Of a stretch of 64,000 nt of DNA, positions 1 through 8,273 are shown one piece after another. The notes under the pieces are model-generated. The model was not told where the DNA came from. It was given only the letters and a program-made list of their open reading frames with translations, and searched no databases. The stretch covers positions 50,662 through 114,661 of the forward strand of contig CAZAOZ010000004.1 in the NCBI GenBank assembly GCA_964486865.1. The letters run 5' to 3'. The translations under genes were made by a program, and so were the position numbers. This stretch comes from Ga0077527 sp964486865 (GTDB lineage: Bacteria; Pseudomonadota; Gammaproteobacteria; Burkholderiales; SG8-41). Every line of letters begins with the position of its first letter. Position 1 is the stretch's first letter.

Positions 1-378
1 ATCCTGGCGCCCACACGGATTTACGTGAAACCCGTGCTCAAACTGATGAAACAGGTCACCGTCAAAGGGCTTGCGCACATCACCGGCGGCGGGCTGGTGG
101 ACAACGTGCCGCGCGTGCTGCCGGCGACGCTGACCGCGGAACTGCGGCGCGACGCCTGGCCCATGCCGCCGCTGTTCCGCTGGCTGCAGGAACAGGGCAG
201 TGTGGCGGACGACGAAATGCACCGGGTATTCAACTGCGGCATCGGCATGGTGGTGATCGTCGCCGAACGCGACGCCCAGCGCGCGCAGGCGCTGCTGACC
301 CGCGCCGGGGAGCGCGTGTGGCGCATCGGCACCGTGCGCCGCCGGTACCGCGGCGAACCGCAAACGCTGGTGTTGTAA
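1..378 (+). CDS. purM: Phosphoribosylformylglycinamidine cyclo-ligase, C-terminal part (partial)
   Basis: The frame is open from the first base, so the 5' end lies outside the window; 125 C-terminal residues are present. The first residues, ILAPTRIYVKPVL, match the conserved PurM C-terminal (AIRS-C) domain, and the Gly-rich GGGLVDNVPRVLP and NCGIGMVVIV segments follow. PurM closes the imidazole ring to give aminoimidazole ribotide, step five of purine synthesis, in the cytoplasm. purN follows after ten bases, so the two are probably co-transcribed. The assignment is firm; only completeness is unknown. Confidence 0.95.
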   Translation: MLAPTRIYVKPVLKLMKQVTVKGLAHITGGGLVDNVPRVLPATLTAELRRDAWPMPPLFRWLQEQGSVADDEMHRVFNCGIGMVVIVAERDAQRAQALLTRAGERVWRIGTVRRRYRGEPQTLVL

Positions 379-388
379 AGGAGCCGCT

Positions 389-1030
389 CTGAAGCGCATC
401 GCGATACTGATTTCGGGGCGCGGCAGCAACATGGAAGCTCTGCTGAAGGCGGCGCTGCCGGCGCAGATCTGCGCCGTCATCAGCAACGATCCGGCGGCGG
501 CAGGTCTGCAGACCGCGGCACGGCACGGCATCACCACCATCGCCATCGACCATCGCGCGCATGCGCAGCGCGCGGATTTTGATGCGGCACTCATGCAGGC
601 CATCGACGCGCAGCGCGCCGATCTCGTGGTGCTGGCCGGTTTCATGCGCATCCTGACCGGCGATTTCGTCAATCATTACCGCGGCCGTTTGATCAACATC
701 CATCCTTCGCTGCTGCCGTCATTTCCGGGGCTGCACACCCACCGCCAGGCGCTTGCCGCAGGCATGCGGGTACACGGCTGCACCGTACATTTCGTCACGC
801 CGCAACTCGATCACGGCCCGGTCATCATCCAGGCCGCGGTGCCGGTGCTGCCCGGTGACGACGAGGCCACGCTCGCCGCGCGGGTGCTGGCCGAGGAACA
901 CCGCATCTATCCGCAGGCGGTGCGCTGGCTGTGCGCAGACCGGGTCACGCTGGCCGCCGACGGCACCGTACGCATTGCCGGTGCGCGCGCCGCAGCGAAC
1001 TCCCTGATTTCGCCCGCTCTCGATGATTAA
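389..1030 (+). CDS. purN: Phosphoribosylglycinamide formyltransferase (CTG start)
   Basis: This 213-residue enzyme transfers a formyl group from 10-formyl-THF to GAR, step three of purine synthesis. The family N-terminus (KRIAILISGRGSNMEALL) is only complete if translation begins at CTG 389, which sits five bases after a strong Shine-Dalgarno sequence, TAAAGGAG (376-383). The first ATG, at 431, would remove the phosphate-binding GRGSN loop. Catalytic residues are visible as N103 and H105 in NIHPSLLPSFPG and D141 in LDHGPVI. The end overlaps the next gene by eight bases. A CTG start is unusual and is inferred from the protein pattern and SD position; a base error in an ATG is the alternative. 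Confidence 0.92.
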   Translation: MKRIAILISGRGSNMEALLKAALPAQICAVISNDPAAAGLQTAARHGITTIAIDHRAHAQRADFDAALMQAIDAQRADLVVLAGFMRILTGDFVNHYRGRLINIHPSLLPSFPGLHTHRQALAAGMRVHGCTVHFVTPQLDHGPVIIQAAVPVLPGDDEATLAARVLAEEHRIYPQAVRWLCADRVTLAADGTVRIAGARAAANSLISPALDD

Positions 1031-1736
1031 GGCTCTGGCACTCGCACTGCTGCTCGCCGGCGCGCCGCTGCAGGCCGCTCCGGCGCCGCCGCAATCAGTC
1101 ATCGCGCACTACGACGTGTCGCTGAACGGCGCGCCGGTGGCCGTCATGCACGAAACCTTTGAAGCACGCGACGGCCGCTACCAGATCATCAGCGAAACCC
1201 GCGCGAAGGGTGTGCTGGCGCTGGCGCAACGCCGCCCGGGGCGGCTCAGCAGCAGCGGCGCCGTGGATCGCAACGGCCTGCGGCCGCAGGTTTTCGAAGG
1301 CACCCGCGGTAACAACGATGCACGGCGCGTACACGCCGAATTCGACTGGCAGGCACGCAGCCTGACTCTCGCGCACGATGGCCGCACCGAGACTGTCGAG
1401 TTGCCCGAGGGCGCACAGGACCGGCTCTCGGTGATGTATCAGTTCCTGTATCTTGATCACACGCTCGACCACACGAAGCTCGACGGGCTGACGCTCGCCC
1501 TGACCAACGGCCGCAAGCTCGATCACTACCGTTACGGCATCGGCGCGGATACCGCGCTCGATACGCCGCTCGGCCGCCTGCAGGTCGTGCATCTGGTCAA
1601 GCACCATGCCGCGGGCGAAACCGCCACCGAAATCTGGCTGGCGCGCGAGCACCGGCTGATGCCGGTGAAAATGCGCATCATCGAAGACGACGGCACCCGC
1701 TACGAGCAGATCATCGCCCGTCTGGAAATGCTATGA
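1023..1736 (+). CDS. DUF3108 domain exported protein
   Basis: A 237-residue protein with a clear signal peptide (hydrophobic residues 4-19, probable cleavage after LQA), so it is periplasmic or outer-membrane associated. The remainder resembles the DUF3108 family: a beta-rich fold with the 'D-T-P-L-G-R-L' and 'EIWLAREHRLMPVKMRI' motifs near the C-terminus. Function is unknown; the family is commonly found in this purN-rsmB neighbourhood in betaproteobacteria. The start overlaps purN by eight bases and the stop overlaps the next gene by four (ATGA), so translation is probably coupled. The downstream gene is a paralogue. Confidence 0.85.
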   Translation: MIKALALALLLAGAPLQAAPAPPQSVIAHYDVSLNGAPVAVMHETFEARDGRYQIISETRAKGVLALAQRRPGRLSSSGAVDRNGLRPQVFEGTRGNNDARRVHAEFDWQARSLTLAHDGRTETVELPEGAQDRLSVMYQFLYLDHTLDHTKLDGLTLALTNGRKLDHYRYGIGADTALDTPLGRLQVVHLVKHHAAGETATEIWLAREHRLMPVKMRIIEDDGTRYEQIIARLEML

Positions 1737-2755
1737 GGCGCAGCCCCGCAACCCGATTGTTCGCCGCGGCAGCGCTGTCCGTTGCCGCGCATGCCGCGTT
1801 GCTGGCCGGATCGTGGCTGATGCCGCCGGCACCGGCGCCGGAATTGCCGCCGCTGCTGGCGCGACTGGAACCGTTGCCCGCGGCACCCACACCGCCCGCA
1901 CCACCCCGGCCCAGACGCATCGCCTCCGCACCGCCCGTTGCGCCGTCGTTCTTCCCCGATGCGCCGGCGGTCATCCCCGATACACCGGTGCAGGCCGCGG
2001 AAACGACAGAACCTGCGCCCGCACCGGCTGCGCCGCCGGTCGCCGTCGCCAGCGCCGCGCCGACCACCTTTGCCTTGCCGGAAACGCCTCCGCTGCCGAG
2101 TTTCCCGCGCAAGGGCCGCATCACCTATCTGCTGACCATGGGCCCGGACCACACCCCCATCGGCCGCACGGTGCAGACCTGGGAGTTTGAAGGGGACCGT
2201 TACCGGCTCGGCAGCCAGTCGGAGAGCACCGGTCTGCTCGAACTGTTCCGGCCGCACCGCTACCACTATCTGAGCCAGGGCACGCTGTCGGACCAGGGCC
2301 TGCGCCCGGAACGGTTTCTGGCGAGCATCAAGCGCGGCAGCCGCACCGAGGAAGCGCTGGCGGTGTTCGACTGGAATGAACACCGCGCGCGACTGGGACG
2401 CGTGCCGCAGCAAACCACCGTCGCCCTGCCCGCCGGCAGCCAGGATGTCATCAGTTTCATGTACCAGCTGGCGCTGGCGCCGCCGCCGACCGGCCGTATC
2501 AGTCTGCCGTTCACCCGCGGCTCCAGTCTGGAAACCGTCAGCTTCGACGTGCTGCCTGAAGAAACCATAGACACGCCGCTCGGCCGCCTGCGCACCGTGC
2601 CGGTGGTGCAGGCGCGCGCCGCGGGCCACGAAAGCCTCGCCGTCTGGCTGGCCGCCGATTACCGCCACCTGCCGGTACGTGTCCGCTTTTTCAACCGCGA
2701 CGGCGAGCTCTCCGGCGAGCAGCTGGTCAGCGAAATCCGGGTCGGCGACGAATGA
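1733..2755 (+). CDS. DUF3108 protein with TonB-like N-terminus
   Basis: A 340-residue paralogue of the preceding gene. Residues about 8-30 form one membrane segment with short basic flanks. Residues about 31-115 are rich in proline and alanine, like the periplasm-spanning linker of TonB-type proteins. The DUF3108 domain occupies about 120-335 and repeats the landmarks of its neighbour (DTPLGRL; VWLAADYRHLPVRVRF). The likely topology is anchored in the inner membrane with the domain held far into the periplasm. Role unknown. It overlaps the upstream gene by four bases and is probably the last gene of the purM-purN unit, since a palindromic repeat follows. Confidence 0.82.
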   Translation: MRRSPATRLFAAAALSVAAHAALLAGSWLMPPAPAPELPPLLARLEPLPAAPTPPAPPRPRRIASAPPVAPSFFPDAPAVIPDTPVQAAETTEPAPAPAAPPVAVASAAPTTFALPETPPLPSFPRKGRITYLLTMGPDHTPIGRTVQTWEFEGDRYRLGSQSESTGLLELFRPHRYHYLSQGTLSDQGLRPERFLASIKRGSRTEEALAVFDWNEHRARLGRVPQQTTVALPAGSQDVISFMYQLALAPPPTGRISLPFTRGSSLETVSFDVLPEETIDTPLGRLRTVPVVQARAAGHESLAVWLAADYRHLPVRVRFFNRDGELSGEQLVSEIRVGDE

Positions 2756-2780
2756 GCGTTTCATGATGAATGACTATCAG

Positions 2781-2837
2781 AACGCTCAATCCCTCTCCCC
2801 AACCCTCTCCCACGAGGAGAGGGAGAGAATGGCGTTA
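2781..2837. repeat. CCCTCTCC-type palindromic element, copy 1
   Basis: The intergenic gap before rsmB contains a palindrome built from CCCTCTCC and GGAGAGGG arms, flanked by AACGC / GCGTT. It belongs to the same family as the elements near 20.3, 31.7, 38.5 and 39.8 kb. It probably folds in RNA as a hairpin that separates the purMN transcript from rsmB. Confidence 0.7.
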
Positions 2838-2869
2838 ATCCGCTCCCGCGAATTAACGAAAGGCTAATA

Positions 2870-4162
2870 GTGAAACCTGCCCCTGCCACACCCGAGGCCC
2901 GTCCCGGGCCGAACCTGTCGCGCCTTGCCGACGCCGCACACGCGCTGCAGCGTGTGCTGACGTTCGAATATCCCGCCGACGCCGTGCTGAGCCGCTATTT
3001 CCGCGACCGCCATGCGCTGGGGCAGCATGATCGCGCTTTTGTCGCGGAAGCCGTCTTCGGCGTACTGCGGCGCAAGCATCTGCTCGATCACATTGCCCCG
3101 CAGGCGACGCCGCGGCAACTGCTGCTGCTGTGGCTCACGCGCATCGCGGGTTTCAGCGGACGCGACATCGGCGCGCTGTGCAGTACGGAGGAAGCGCAAT
3201 GGCTCAATGCCACGCGCGCACAGACCACGGCGGGGGCACCGCTGGCGGTCGAAGCCGATCTGCCCGAATGGGTCGTCGAGCGCCTGCAGACACTGCATGA
3301 CGACACCTTCATCCGCGCGCTCGGCCGCGCGCTGCAGGAACCGGCGCCGCTCGATCTGCGCGTCAACACCCTCAAGGCGACGCGGGATGAAGTGCTGGCG
3401 AAACTCGTGGCCGACGGCCACGCGGCGGCGCCGACGCCCTACTCGCCGCTCGGCATCCGCCTGCAGGGCCGGCCGTCGATCAACCGCCTGCCATTGTTCA
3501 TGTCCGGCGCCATCGAAGTGCAGGACGAAGGCAGCCAGTTGCTCGGTTACCTGCTGGCGCCGCGACGCTCGGATCTGGTGGTGGATTTCTGCGCCGGCGC
3601 CGGCGGCAAGACGCTGATGCTGGGCGCGCTGATGCATTCGCAGGGCCGCGTCTATGCCTTCGACGTGTCACAGAAGAGGCTCGCCAACCTGAAACCGCGG
3701 CTGAAACGCTCGGGGCTGTCTAATCTGCATCCGCTGGTCATCGCGCACGAAAACGACACCAAGGTGAAGCGCCTCGCCGGCAAGATCGACCGGGTGCTGG
3801 TCGATGCGCCGTGCAGCGGCCTCGGCACGCTGCGCCGCAATCCCGACCTCAAGTTCCGCCAGTCGCCGCAGACCGTCGCCGAACTGGTCGTCAAGCAGAC
3901 CGCCATCCTCAACGCCGCGGCGCGCCTGGTCAAACCCGGCGGGCGCCTGGTGTACGCCACCTGCAGCCTGCTCGCCGAGGAAAACCAGCAGATCATCGCG
4001 GCTTTCCTCGCCGGCCATCCGCAATTCAGCGAGCTCGATTGCGCCGAACTGCTGCGCCGCCAGAACATCGCGCTCGACTGCGGCGCGCAACTGCAGTTGT
4101 GGCCGCAGCTGCATCGCACCGACGGCTTTTTCGCCGCGGCGCTGGAACGCACCGCAGGTTGA
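2870..4162 (+). CDS. rsmB: 16S rRNA (cytosine-967-C5)-methyltransferase
   Basis: This 430-residue protein has the RsmB architecture: an N-terminal NusB-like RNA-binding helical domain (about 15-140) and a C-terminal Rossmann methyltransferase. The SAM-binding motif DFCAGAGGKT is at 239-248. The two cysteines typical of m5C methyltransferases are Cys315 in DAPCSGLG and Cys365 in YATCSLL. It methylates C967 of 16S rRNA using SAM. The GTG start at 2870 follows GAAAGG and gives the usual family length. RsmB next to DUF3108 genes is a common betaproteobacterial order. Confidence 0.93.
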   Translation: MKPAPATPEARPGPNLSRLADAAHALQRVLTFEYPADAVLSRYFRDRHALGQHDRAFVAEAVFGVLRRKHLLDHIAPQATPRQLLLLWLTRIAGFSGRDIGALCSTEEAQWLNATRAQTTAGAPLAVEADLPEWVVERLQTLHDDTFIRALGRALQEPAPLDLRVNTLKATRDEVLAKLVADGHAAAPTPYSPLGIRLQGRPSINRLPLFMSGAIEVQDEGSQLLGYLLAPRRSDLVVDFCAGAGGKTLMLGALMHSQGRVYAFDVSQKRLANLKPRLKRSGLSNLHPLVIAHENDTKVKRLAGKIDRVLVDAPCSGLGTLRRNPDLKFRQSPQTVAELVVKQTAILNAAARLVKPGGRLVYATCSLLAEENQQIIAAFLAGHPQFSELDCAELLRRQNIALDCGAQLQLWPQLHRTDGFFAAALERTAG

Positions 4163-4238
4163 GGGTCGCTGTACTCTGCTGATCGCGTGCTAAAGTAACT
4201 GCTGTCGCAACCACCATCCGTCAGCGCAGCCCGAACCG

Positions 4239-5540
4239 ATGCCCGCCACCCCCCAACTGGAAAGCCTGCTGATCGCCCTGTGGACCGACCTGCACAGCAT
4301 CGAAGTGCTGTGGCAGGTTGGCGCGCTGGCGCTGTGCGTGATTGCCGGCTGGCTGATCTCACACCGCTACAATCTCCGGGTTCGCAGCCGCGCCGCGCCG
4401 GATGCCACGCAGGTGATCAGTATCGGCAGCCTGCAGCGCCTGCTGTTCCCGCTGTCGGCGCTGGTACTCGTTCTCGTCGGCCAGGCCGTGCTGCGTTTCT
4501 GGCAACCTGTGCATTTGCTGACTTTCGCTGCTGCGCTGCTGCTGGCGATGGCGGTGATTCGCATCGCGATTTACGCGATGCGCCATACTTTTGCGCCGAG
4601 CAAGTGGTTGCGCGCCTCCGAGCGCTGGATCAGCTGGCTGGCCTGGATCGGCGTCGTCATCTATGTGGCCGGGCTGTGGCCGCACGTGCGCGCTGCGCTC
4701 GACGATGTCGGCATCGTCTTTGGCAAAGACCGCATTTCCCTGCTGCTCGTGGTGCGGGCCTTGCTGTCCGTGGCCGTGACGCTGCTGGTCGCGCTGTGGC
4801 TGGGGCGCATCGCCGAAACGCGACTGATGAGTGCGACCAGCCTGCAGATCAACGTACGCGTGATGTTCACCAAGCTGGCACAGATCCTGTTGCTGCTGCT
4901 CGCGATCCTGATCGCCCTGCCCGCGGTGGGCATCGATCTGACGGTGCTCTCGGTGTTCGGCGGCATGCTCGGCGTCGGCATCGGCTTCGGCTTGCAGAAA
5001 ATCGCCGCCAATTACATCAGCGGCTTCATCATCCTGCTCGACCGCTCGGTCAGCCCCGGCGATCTGCTCACCATCGGCGAGTACACCGGCACGCTGACCA
5101 AAATGACGGCGCGCTATGTGGTGCTGCGCACTCCCGGGGGGCTGGAAACCATCATCCCCAATGAAAACCTGATCACCGTTCCCGTCGTCAACCATACCCT
5201 GAGCGATCGCAAAGTCCGTATCGCGATTCCGGTGCAGGTGGCCTATGCCACCGACCTCGATCAGGCGCGCGAGTTGATGGTCAAAGTTGCCGCAGAACTC
5301 CCGCGCGTCATCAGGGATCCGGCGCCGGGCTCGCTGATTACCGGGTTCGCCGACAGCGGCATCAATCTCGAGCTGGGAGTATGGATCGAGGATTCCGAAG
5401 AGGGGGTGGGCGGACTGCGTTCCGATCTCTACGACGGCATCTGGCGCGCCTTCCGCCAGGCCGGCATTGAGATCCCTTATCCGCAGCGCGAAATCCGGGT
5501 GCTGGGAACCGTCAGTTCCGTGACCGACAATCAGAAATAA
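4239..5540 (+). CDS. MscS-family mechanosensitive ion channel
   Basis: A 433-residue inner-membrane protein with about six to seven hydrophobic segments (near 25-40, 68-86, 95-112, 130-148, 168-190, 215-240), then the pore-lining helix with GMLGVGIGFGLQK around 242-254 and the family signature NYISGFIILLDRSVSPGD. The C-terminal half is the cytoplasmic beta/alpha domain (NENLITVPVVN, REIRVLG). It is longer at the N-terminus than E. coli MscS, as in the larger subfamily. Such channels open under membrane tension to release solutes during hypo-osmotic shock. No obvious SD precedes ATG 4239. Confidence 0.9.
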   Translation: MPATPQLESLLIALWTDLHSIEVLWQVGALALCVIAGWLISHRYNLRVRSRAAPDATQVISIGSLQRLLFPLSALVLVLVGQAVLRFWQPVHLLTFAAALLLAMAVIRIAIYAMRHTFAPSKWLRASERWISWLAWIGVVIYVAGLWPHVRAALDDVGIVFGKDRISLLLVVRALLSVAVTLLVALWLGRIAETRLMSATSLQINVRVMFTKLAQILLLLLAILIALPAVGIDLTVLSVFGGMLGVGIGFGLQKIAANYISGFIILLDRSVSPGDLLTIGEYTGTLTKMTARYVVLRTPGGLETIIPNENLITVPVVNHTLSDRKVRIAIPVQVAYATDLDQARELMVKVAAELPRVIRDPAPGSLITGFADSGINLELGVWIEDSEEGVGGLRSDLYDGIWRAFRQAGIEIPYPQREIRVLGTVSSVTDNQK

Positions 5541-5668
5541 TTGTCATTAAAAACAACGGGTTGCCATTAAGTTCCGGGAGAATTTTACCCCGCAGTCTAT
5601 CCCCCGCTATTGATCTTCAGTACACTGCGCCCGTCATAGTGGTTGCGTCCATAAAAGCGAGGAGTTGA

Positions 5669-6829
5669 ATGTATACAGGAATTCTGGATTTACCGTGGTG
5701 GGGTTACATCGCGTACGCGCTGGTCGTCACCCATATCACCATTGCGGCGGTGACGATCTATCTGCACCGCCATTCGGCGCATCGCGCGCTCGACCTGCAT
5801 CCGCTGGCGTCCCATTTCTTCCGCTGCTGGCTGTGGCTGACCACCGGCATGCTGACCAAACACTGGACGGCCATCCACCGCAAGCACCATGCCAAATGCG
5901 AAACCGTTGACGATCCGCACAGCCCGCAGATTCTCGGCATCCGCAAAGTGCTGCTGGAAGGCGCGGAACTGTACCGCAAGGAAGGCCGCAACAAGGAAAC
6001 GCTGGAGCGCTACGGCTACGGCACGCCTGATGACTGGCTGGAACGCAAGGTTTACAGCCACGACCGCTACGGCATTGCGTTGATGCTGATCACCAACGTG
6101 ATACTGCTCGGCCCGATCGGCATTACCGTCTTTGCCGTGCAGATGCTGTGGATCCCGTTCCTTGCCGCCGGCGTCATCAACGGCATCGGCCACTACTGGG
6201 GTTATCGCACCTTCCAGCCTGAGGACTCCAGCACCAACATCGTGCCCTGGGGCATCCTGATCGGCGGTGAAGAACTGCACAACAATCACCACGCTTTTGC
6301 GACCTCGGCAAAACTGTCGAACCAGTGGTACGAATTCGACATCGGCTGGCTCTACATCCGCATACTCGAAACGCTGGGCCTTGCGAAAGTGAAAAAAGTT
6401 GCACCCAAGCTGGTTCTCGACAGTTCCAAAACCCGTTGCGACCTCGGCACGCTGCAAGCCATCGTGACGCATCGCTACGAGGTAGTGGCCAAGTACGCGA
6501 CCACCTTGCGCGCCACCTGCGCCGGCGAGCTGCAGGCGATCAAGGACAAGGCCGCCGACGTCGATACCGGCAAACTGAAACGCTGGCTGCGCATCGACAA
6601 GGCCGCCCTGCCGGCGGCTGAGCAGGAACAACGCGCACTGGCCATCCGCCACAGCAATACGCTGGGCACGGTGTACACGATGCGTGATGAACTGGCGCAG
6701 CTGTGGCAGCGCTCAACCGCATCGAAAGAGCAGCTGGTCAGGCAACTGGAAGACTGGTGCAGCCGCGCCGAAGCCAGCGGCATCGAAGCGCTGGAGCAGT
6801 TTTCCCGGCGACTGCGCTGCTACGCCTGA
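5669..6829 (+). CDS. Fatty acid (acyl) desaturase
   Basis: A 386-residue membrane di-iron desaturase. The three histidine clusters are HRHSAHR (33-39), HRKHH (70-74) and HNNHH (204-208), with an extra His at GIGHYWGY (175). Hydrophobic segments lie near 12-30, 50-62, 137-160 and 160-175. The family introduces a double bond into acyl chains with O2, here probably on acyl-CoA or membrane lipid. Residues after about 240 form a charged helical extension of some 140 residues, longer than I expect for a minimal desaturase. GAGGAG precedes the ATG. A strong bidirectional terminator follows. Confidence 0.87.
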   Translation: MYTGILDLPWWGYIAYALVVTHITIAAVTIYLHRHSAHRALDLHPLASHFFRCWLWLTTGMLTKHWTAIHRKHHAKCETVDDPHSPQILGIRKVLLEGAELYRKEGRNKETLERYGYGTPDDWLERKVYSHDRYGIALMLITNVILLGPIGITVFAVQMLWIPFLAAGVINGIGHYWGYRTFQPEDSSTNIVPWGILIGGEELHNNHHAFATSAKLSNQWYEFDIGWLYIRILETLGLAKVKKVAPKLVLDSSKTRCDLGTLQAIVTHRYEVVAKYATTLRATCAGELQAIKDKAADVDTGKLKRWLRIDKAALPAAEQEQRALAIRHSNTLGTVYTMRDELAQLWQRSTASKEQLVRQLEDWCSRAEASGIEALEQFSRRLRCYA

Positions 6830-6842
6830 GGTAACAACACGC

Positions 6843-6880
6843 CAAACAAAAAGCCCGCCGGAAGGCGGGCTTTTTGTTTG
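6843..6880. terminator. Bidirectional terminator between desaturase and rpmG
   Basis: A perfect 17-bp inverted repeat (6843-6859 and 6864-6880) with a GGAA loop, a GC-rich GCCCGCC core and A/T tracts on both sides. It can act as a rho-independent terminator for the convergent desaturase (+) and rpmB-rpmG (-) transcripts. Confidence 0.9.
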
Positions 6881-6881
6881 C

Positions 6882-6927
6882 TTCGCTCCTTGAACGGCAC
6901 GCCTTGGCGTCCGTTCGAAGGAGCGAA
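6882..6927. repeat. Second inverted repeat next to the terminator
   Basis: The arms TTCGCTCCTTGAACGG and CCGTTCGAAGGAGCGAA are complementary apart from one extra base. The arms enclose a small inner hairpin (ACGCC TTGG CGT). It lies between the terminator and the rpmG stop codon and lacks a T-run, so its role is unclear. Confidence 0.75.
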
Positions 6928-6961
6928 AATAAACCGGCGGCAACGCCGTCCGGATTTATTC

Positions 6962-7117
6962 TTATTTGATTTTGGCTTCCTTGTAGAGCACATGCTTGCG
7001 CGCGACGGGATCGAACTTCTTGATCTCCATCTTCTCGGTCATCGTGCGCTTGTTCTTGGTCGTGGTGTAGAAATGGCCGGTGCCGGCGCTGGATTCGAGT
7101 TTGATTTTTTCACGCAT
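6962..7117 (-). CDS. rpmG: 50S ribosomal protein L33
   Basis: A 51-residue frame encodes MREKIKLESSAGTGHFYTTT followed by a basic stretch ending LYKEAKIK, the full-length L33 pattern. This version lacks the CXXC zinc-binding pairs, as in the C-minus form common in Proteobacteria. It binds the E-site region of the large subunit. It lies 14 bases after rpmB and shares its promoter. Confidence 0.96.
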   Translation of the reverse strand: MREKIKLESSAGTGHFYTTTKNKRTMTEKMEIKKFDPVARKHVLYKEAKIK

Positions 7118-7131
7118 ATGCTTATCCGTCC

Positions 7132-7368
7132 TTAGATGTTCATGCCCTGCTCGCGCAGGTCGGCGAGTACGACATCAATACCCTTGCGGTCGATGGTGCG
7201 CAGTCCGGCGTTCGACACGCGCAGGTTCACCCAGCGGTTCTCTGTCTCGACCCAGAACCGGCGCTTGTGCAGGTTGGGCAGAAAACGGCGTTTGGTTTTG
7301 TTGTTGGCATGGGAAACATTGTTCCCGGTCATCGGTTTTTTGCCGGTGACGTCGCAGACCCGAGGCAT
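7132..7368 (-). CDS. rpmB: 50S ribosomal protein L28
   Basis: A 78-residue protein: MPRVCDVTGKKPMTGNNVSH at the start, then NNKTKRRFLPNL and the conserved RVSNAGLRTIDRKGI. The frame stays open upstream, but the L28 consensus and a GGAG Shine-Dalgarno place the start at 7368. It is the first gene of the rpmB-rpmG operon; the rpmB-rpmG / radC / coaBC / dut neighbourhood is conserved in beta- and gammaproteobacteria. Confidence 0.96.
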   Translation of the reverse strand: MPRVCDVTGKKPMTGNNVSHANNKTKRRFLPNLHKRRFWVETENRWVNLRVSNAGLRTIDRKGIDVVLADLREQGMNI

Positions 7369-7399
7369 GGCAGTGCTCCGCAAATTCTGAAAAGGGCGA

Positions 7400-7429
7400 A
7401 TCATACACTGCAACCGCTACCCACCTCAA
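7400..7429 (-). promoter_or_regulatory. Probable sigma-70 promoter of rpmB-rpmG
   Basis: On the minus strand, TTGAGG (7429-7424) and TATGAT (7405-7400) are separated by 18 bases, close to the -35/-10 consensus. Transcription would start near 7393, some 25 bases before the rpmB start codon. This is a motif match only. Confidence 0.5.
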
Positions 7430-7477
7430 CCTGCAGGCACACCCGGCCGCTACCGGGCCTAAAACAACTATTTCAAT

Positions 7478-7492
7478 TAAAACAACAAGTTA
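7478..7492 (+). repeat. Partial copy of the AACAACAAGTTA repeat
   Basis: Contains AAAACAACAAGTTA, the core of the AT-rich repeat found in perfect form at 18339-18361 and 52809-52831. The radC stop codon lies inside it (7490-7492 on the minus strand). A second TAAAACAAC stands just upstream at about 7460. Confidence 0.5.
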
Positions 7493-8164
7493 CAGTAATC
7501 CACGCTCGGCGAATGACAATGCGCCGTCGCCGGCAATGACAAAATGGTCGAGCACCCGCACATCCACCAGCGCCAGCGCCTGCTTCAGCGCCACGGTCAG
7601 CGCCTCGTCGGCGCGGCTGGGTTCGGCCACGCCCGAGGGGTGGTTGTGGGCGAAAATCACCGCGGCGGCATTGTGATGCAGTGCGCGCTTGACCACTTCG
7701 CGCGGATACACGCTGGTCTGCGTCAATGTGCCGCGGAACAGTTCCTCGGAAGCCGTCACGCGGTGCTGCGCATCAAGGAACACCGCGATGAAAACTTCGT
7801 GCGGCCGGCCATGCAGCGTCAGCCGCAGATAATCACGCACGGTCTGCGGCGCCGACAACACTGCTCCCGCATCGAGTTTTTCGCGCAGCGTGCGCCGCGC
7901 AATCTCCAGCGCCGCCTGCAGTTGCGCATACTTGGCCGGCCCCAGGCCCGGCTCGGCACAGAACGATTCGTTGGCCGCGCCCGCCAGTGCCGACAACGAA
8001 CCGAAACGCGTCAGTTGCGTGCGCGCCAGTTCCACGGCGCTTTTGCCCTTGACGCCGGTGCGCAGGAAAATCGCCACCAATTCCGCATCCGACAGGCTCT
8101 GCGGCCCCTTGGCCAGCAGTTTCTCGCGGGGGCGGTCGTCCAGCGGCCAGTCGGTGATTGCCAT
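7490..8164 (-). CDS. radC: RadC family protein (JAB/MPN metalloprotease fold)
   Basis: 224 residues. An N-terminal helix-hairpin-helix-like part (about 1-95, with LSDAELVAIFLRTG) precedes the JAB1/MPN domain, whose zinc site is seen as H173-N-H175-P-S-G and D186. Its name comes from an old repair phenotype; the true function of the family is unresolved. I chose ATG 8164 because MAITDWPLDDRPREKLLAKG is the family start; 29 further upstream codons are open but not conserved. It is divergent from coaBC, and an AT-rich repeat covers its stop codon. Confidence 0.92.
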   Translation of the reverse strand: MAITDWPLDDRPREKLLAKGPQSLSDAELVAIFLRTGVKGKSAVELARTQLTRFGSLSALAGAANESFCAEPGLGPAKYAQLQAALEIARRTLREKLDAGAVLSAPQTVRDYLRLTLHGRPHEVFIAVFLDAQHRVTASEELFRGTLTQTSVYPREVVKRALHHNAAAVIFAHNHPSGVAEPSRADEALTVALKQALALVDVRVLDHFVIAGDGALSFAERGLL

Positions 8165-8273
8165 GATCGGGTTGCTCCGGGTGGGTGCTTGATGAACGCG
8201 CCGGCCAGCCCCCGGTTTACCCACCCCCGAATTTGCAGTTACACTGGCCATCCCTCGCAGCAGAAAGCGCTAC

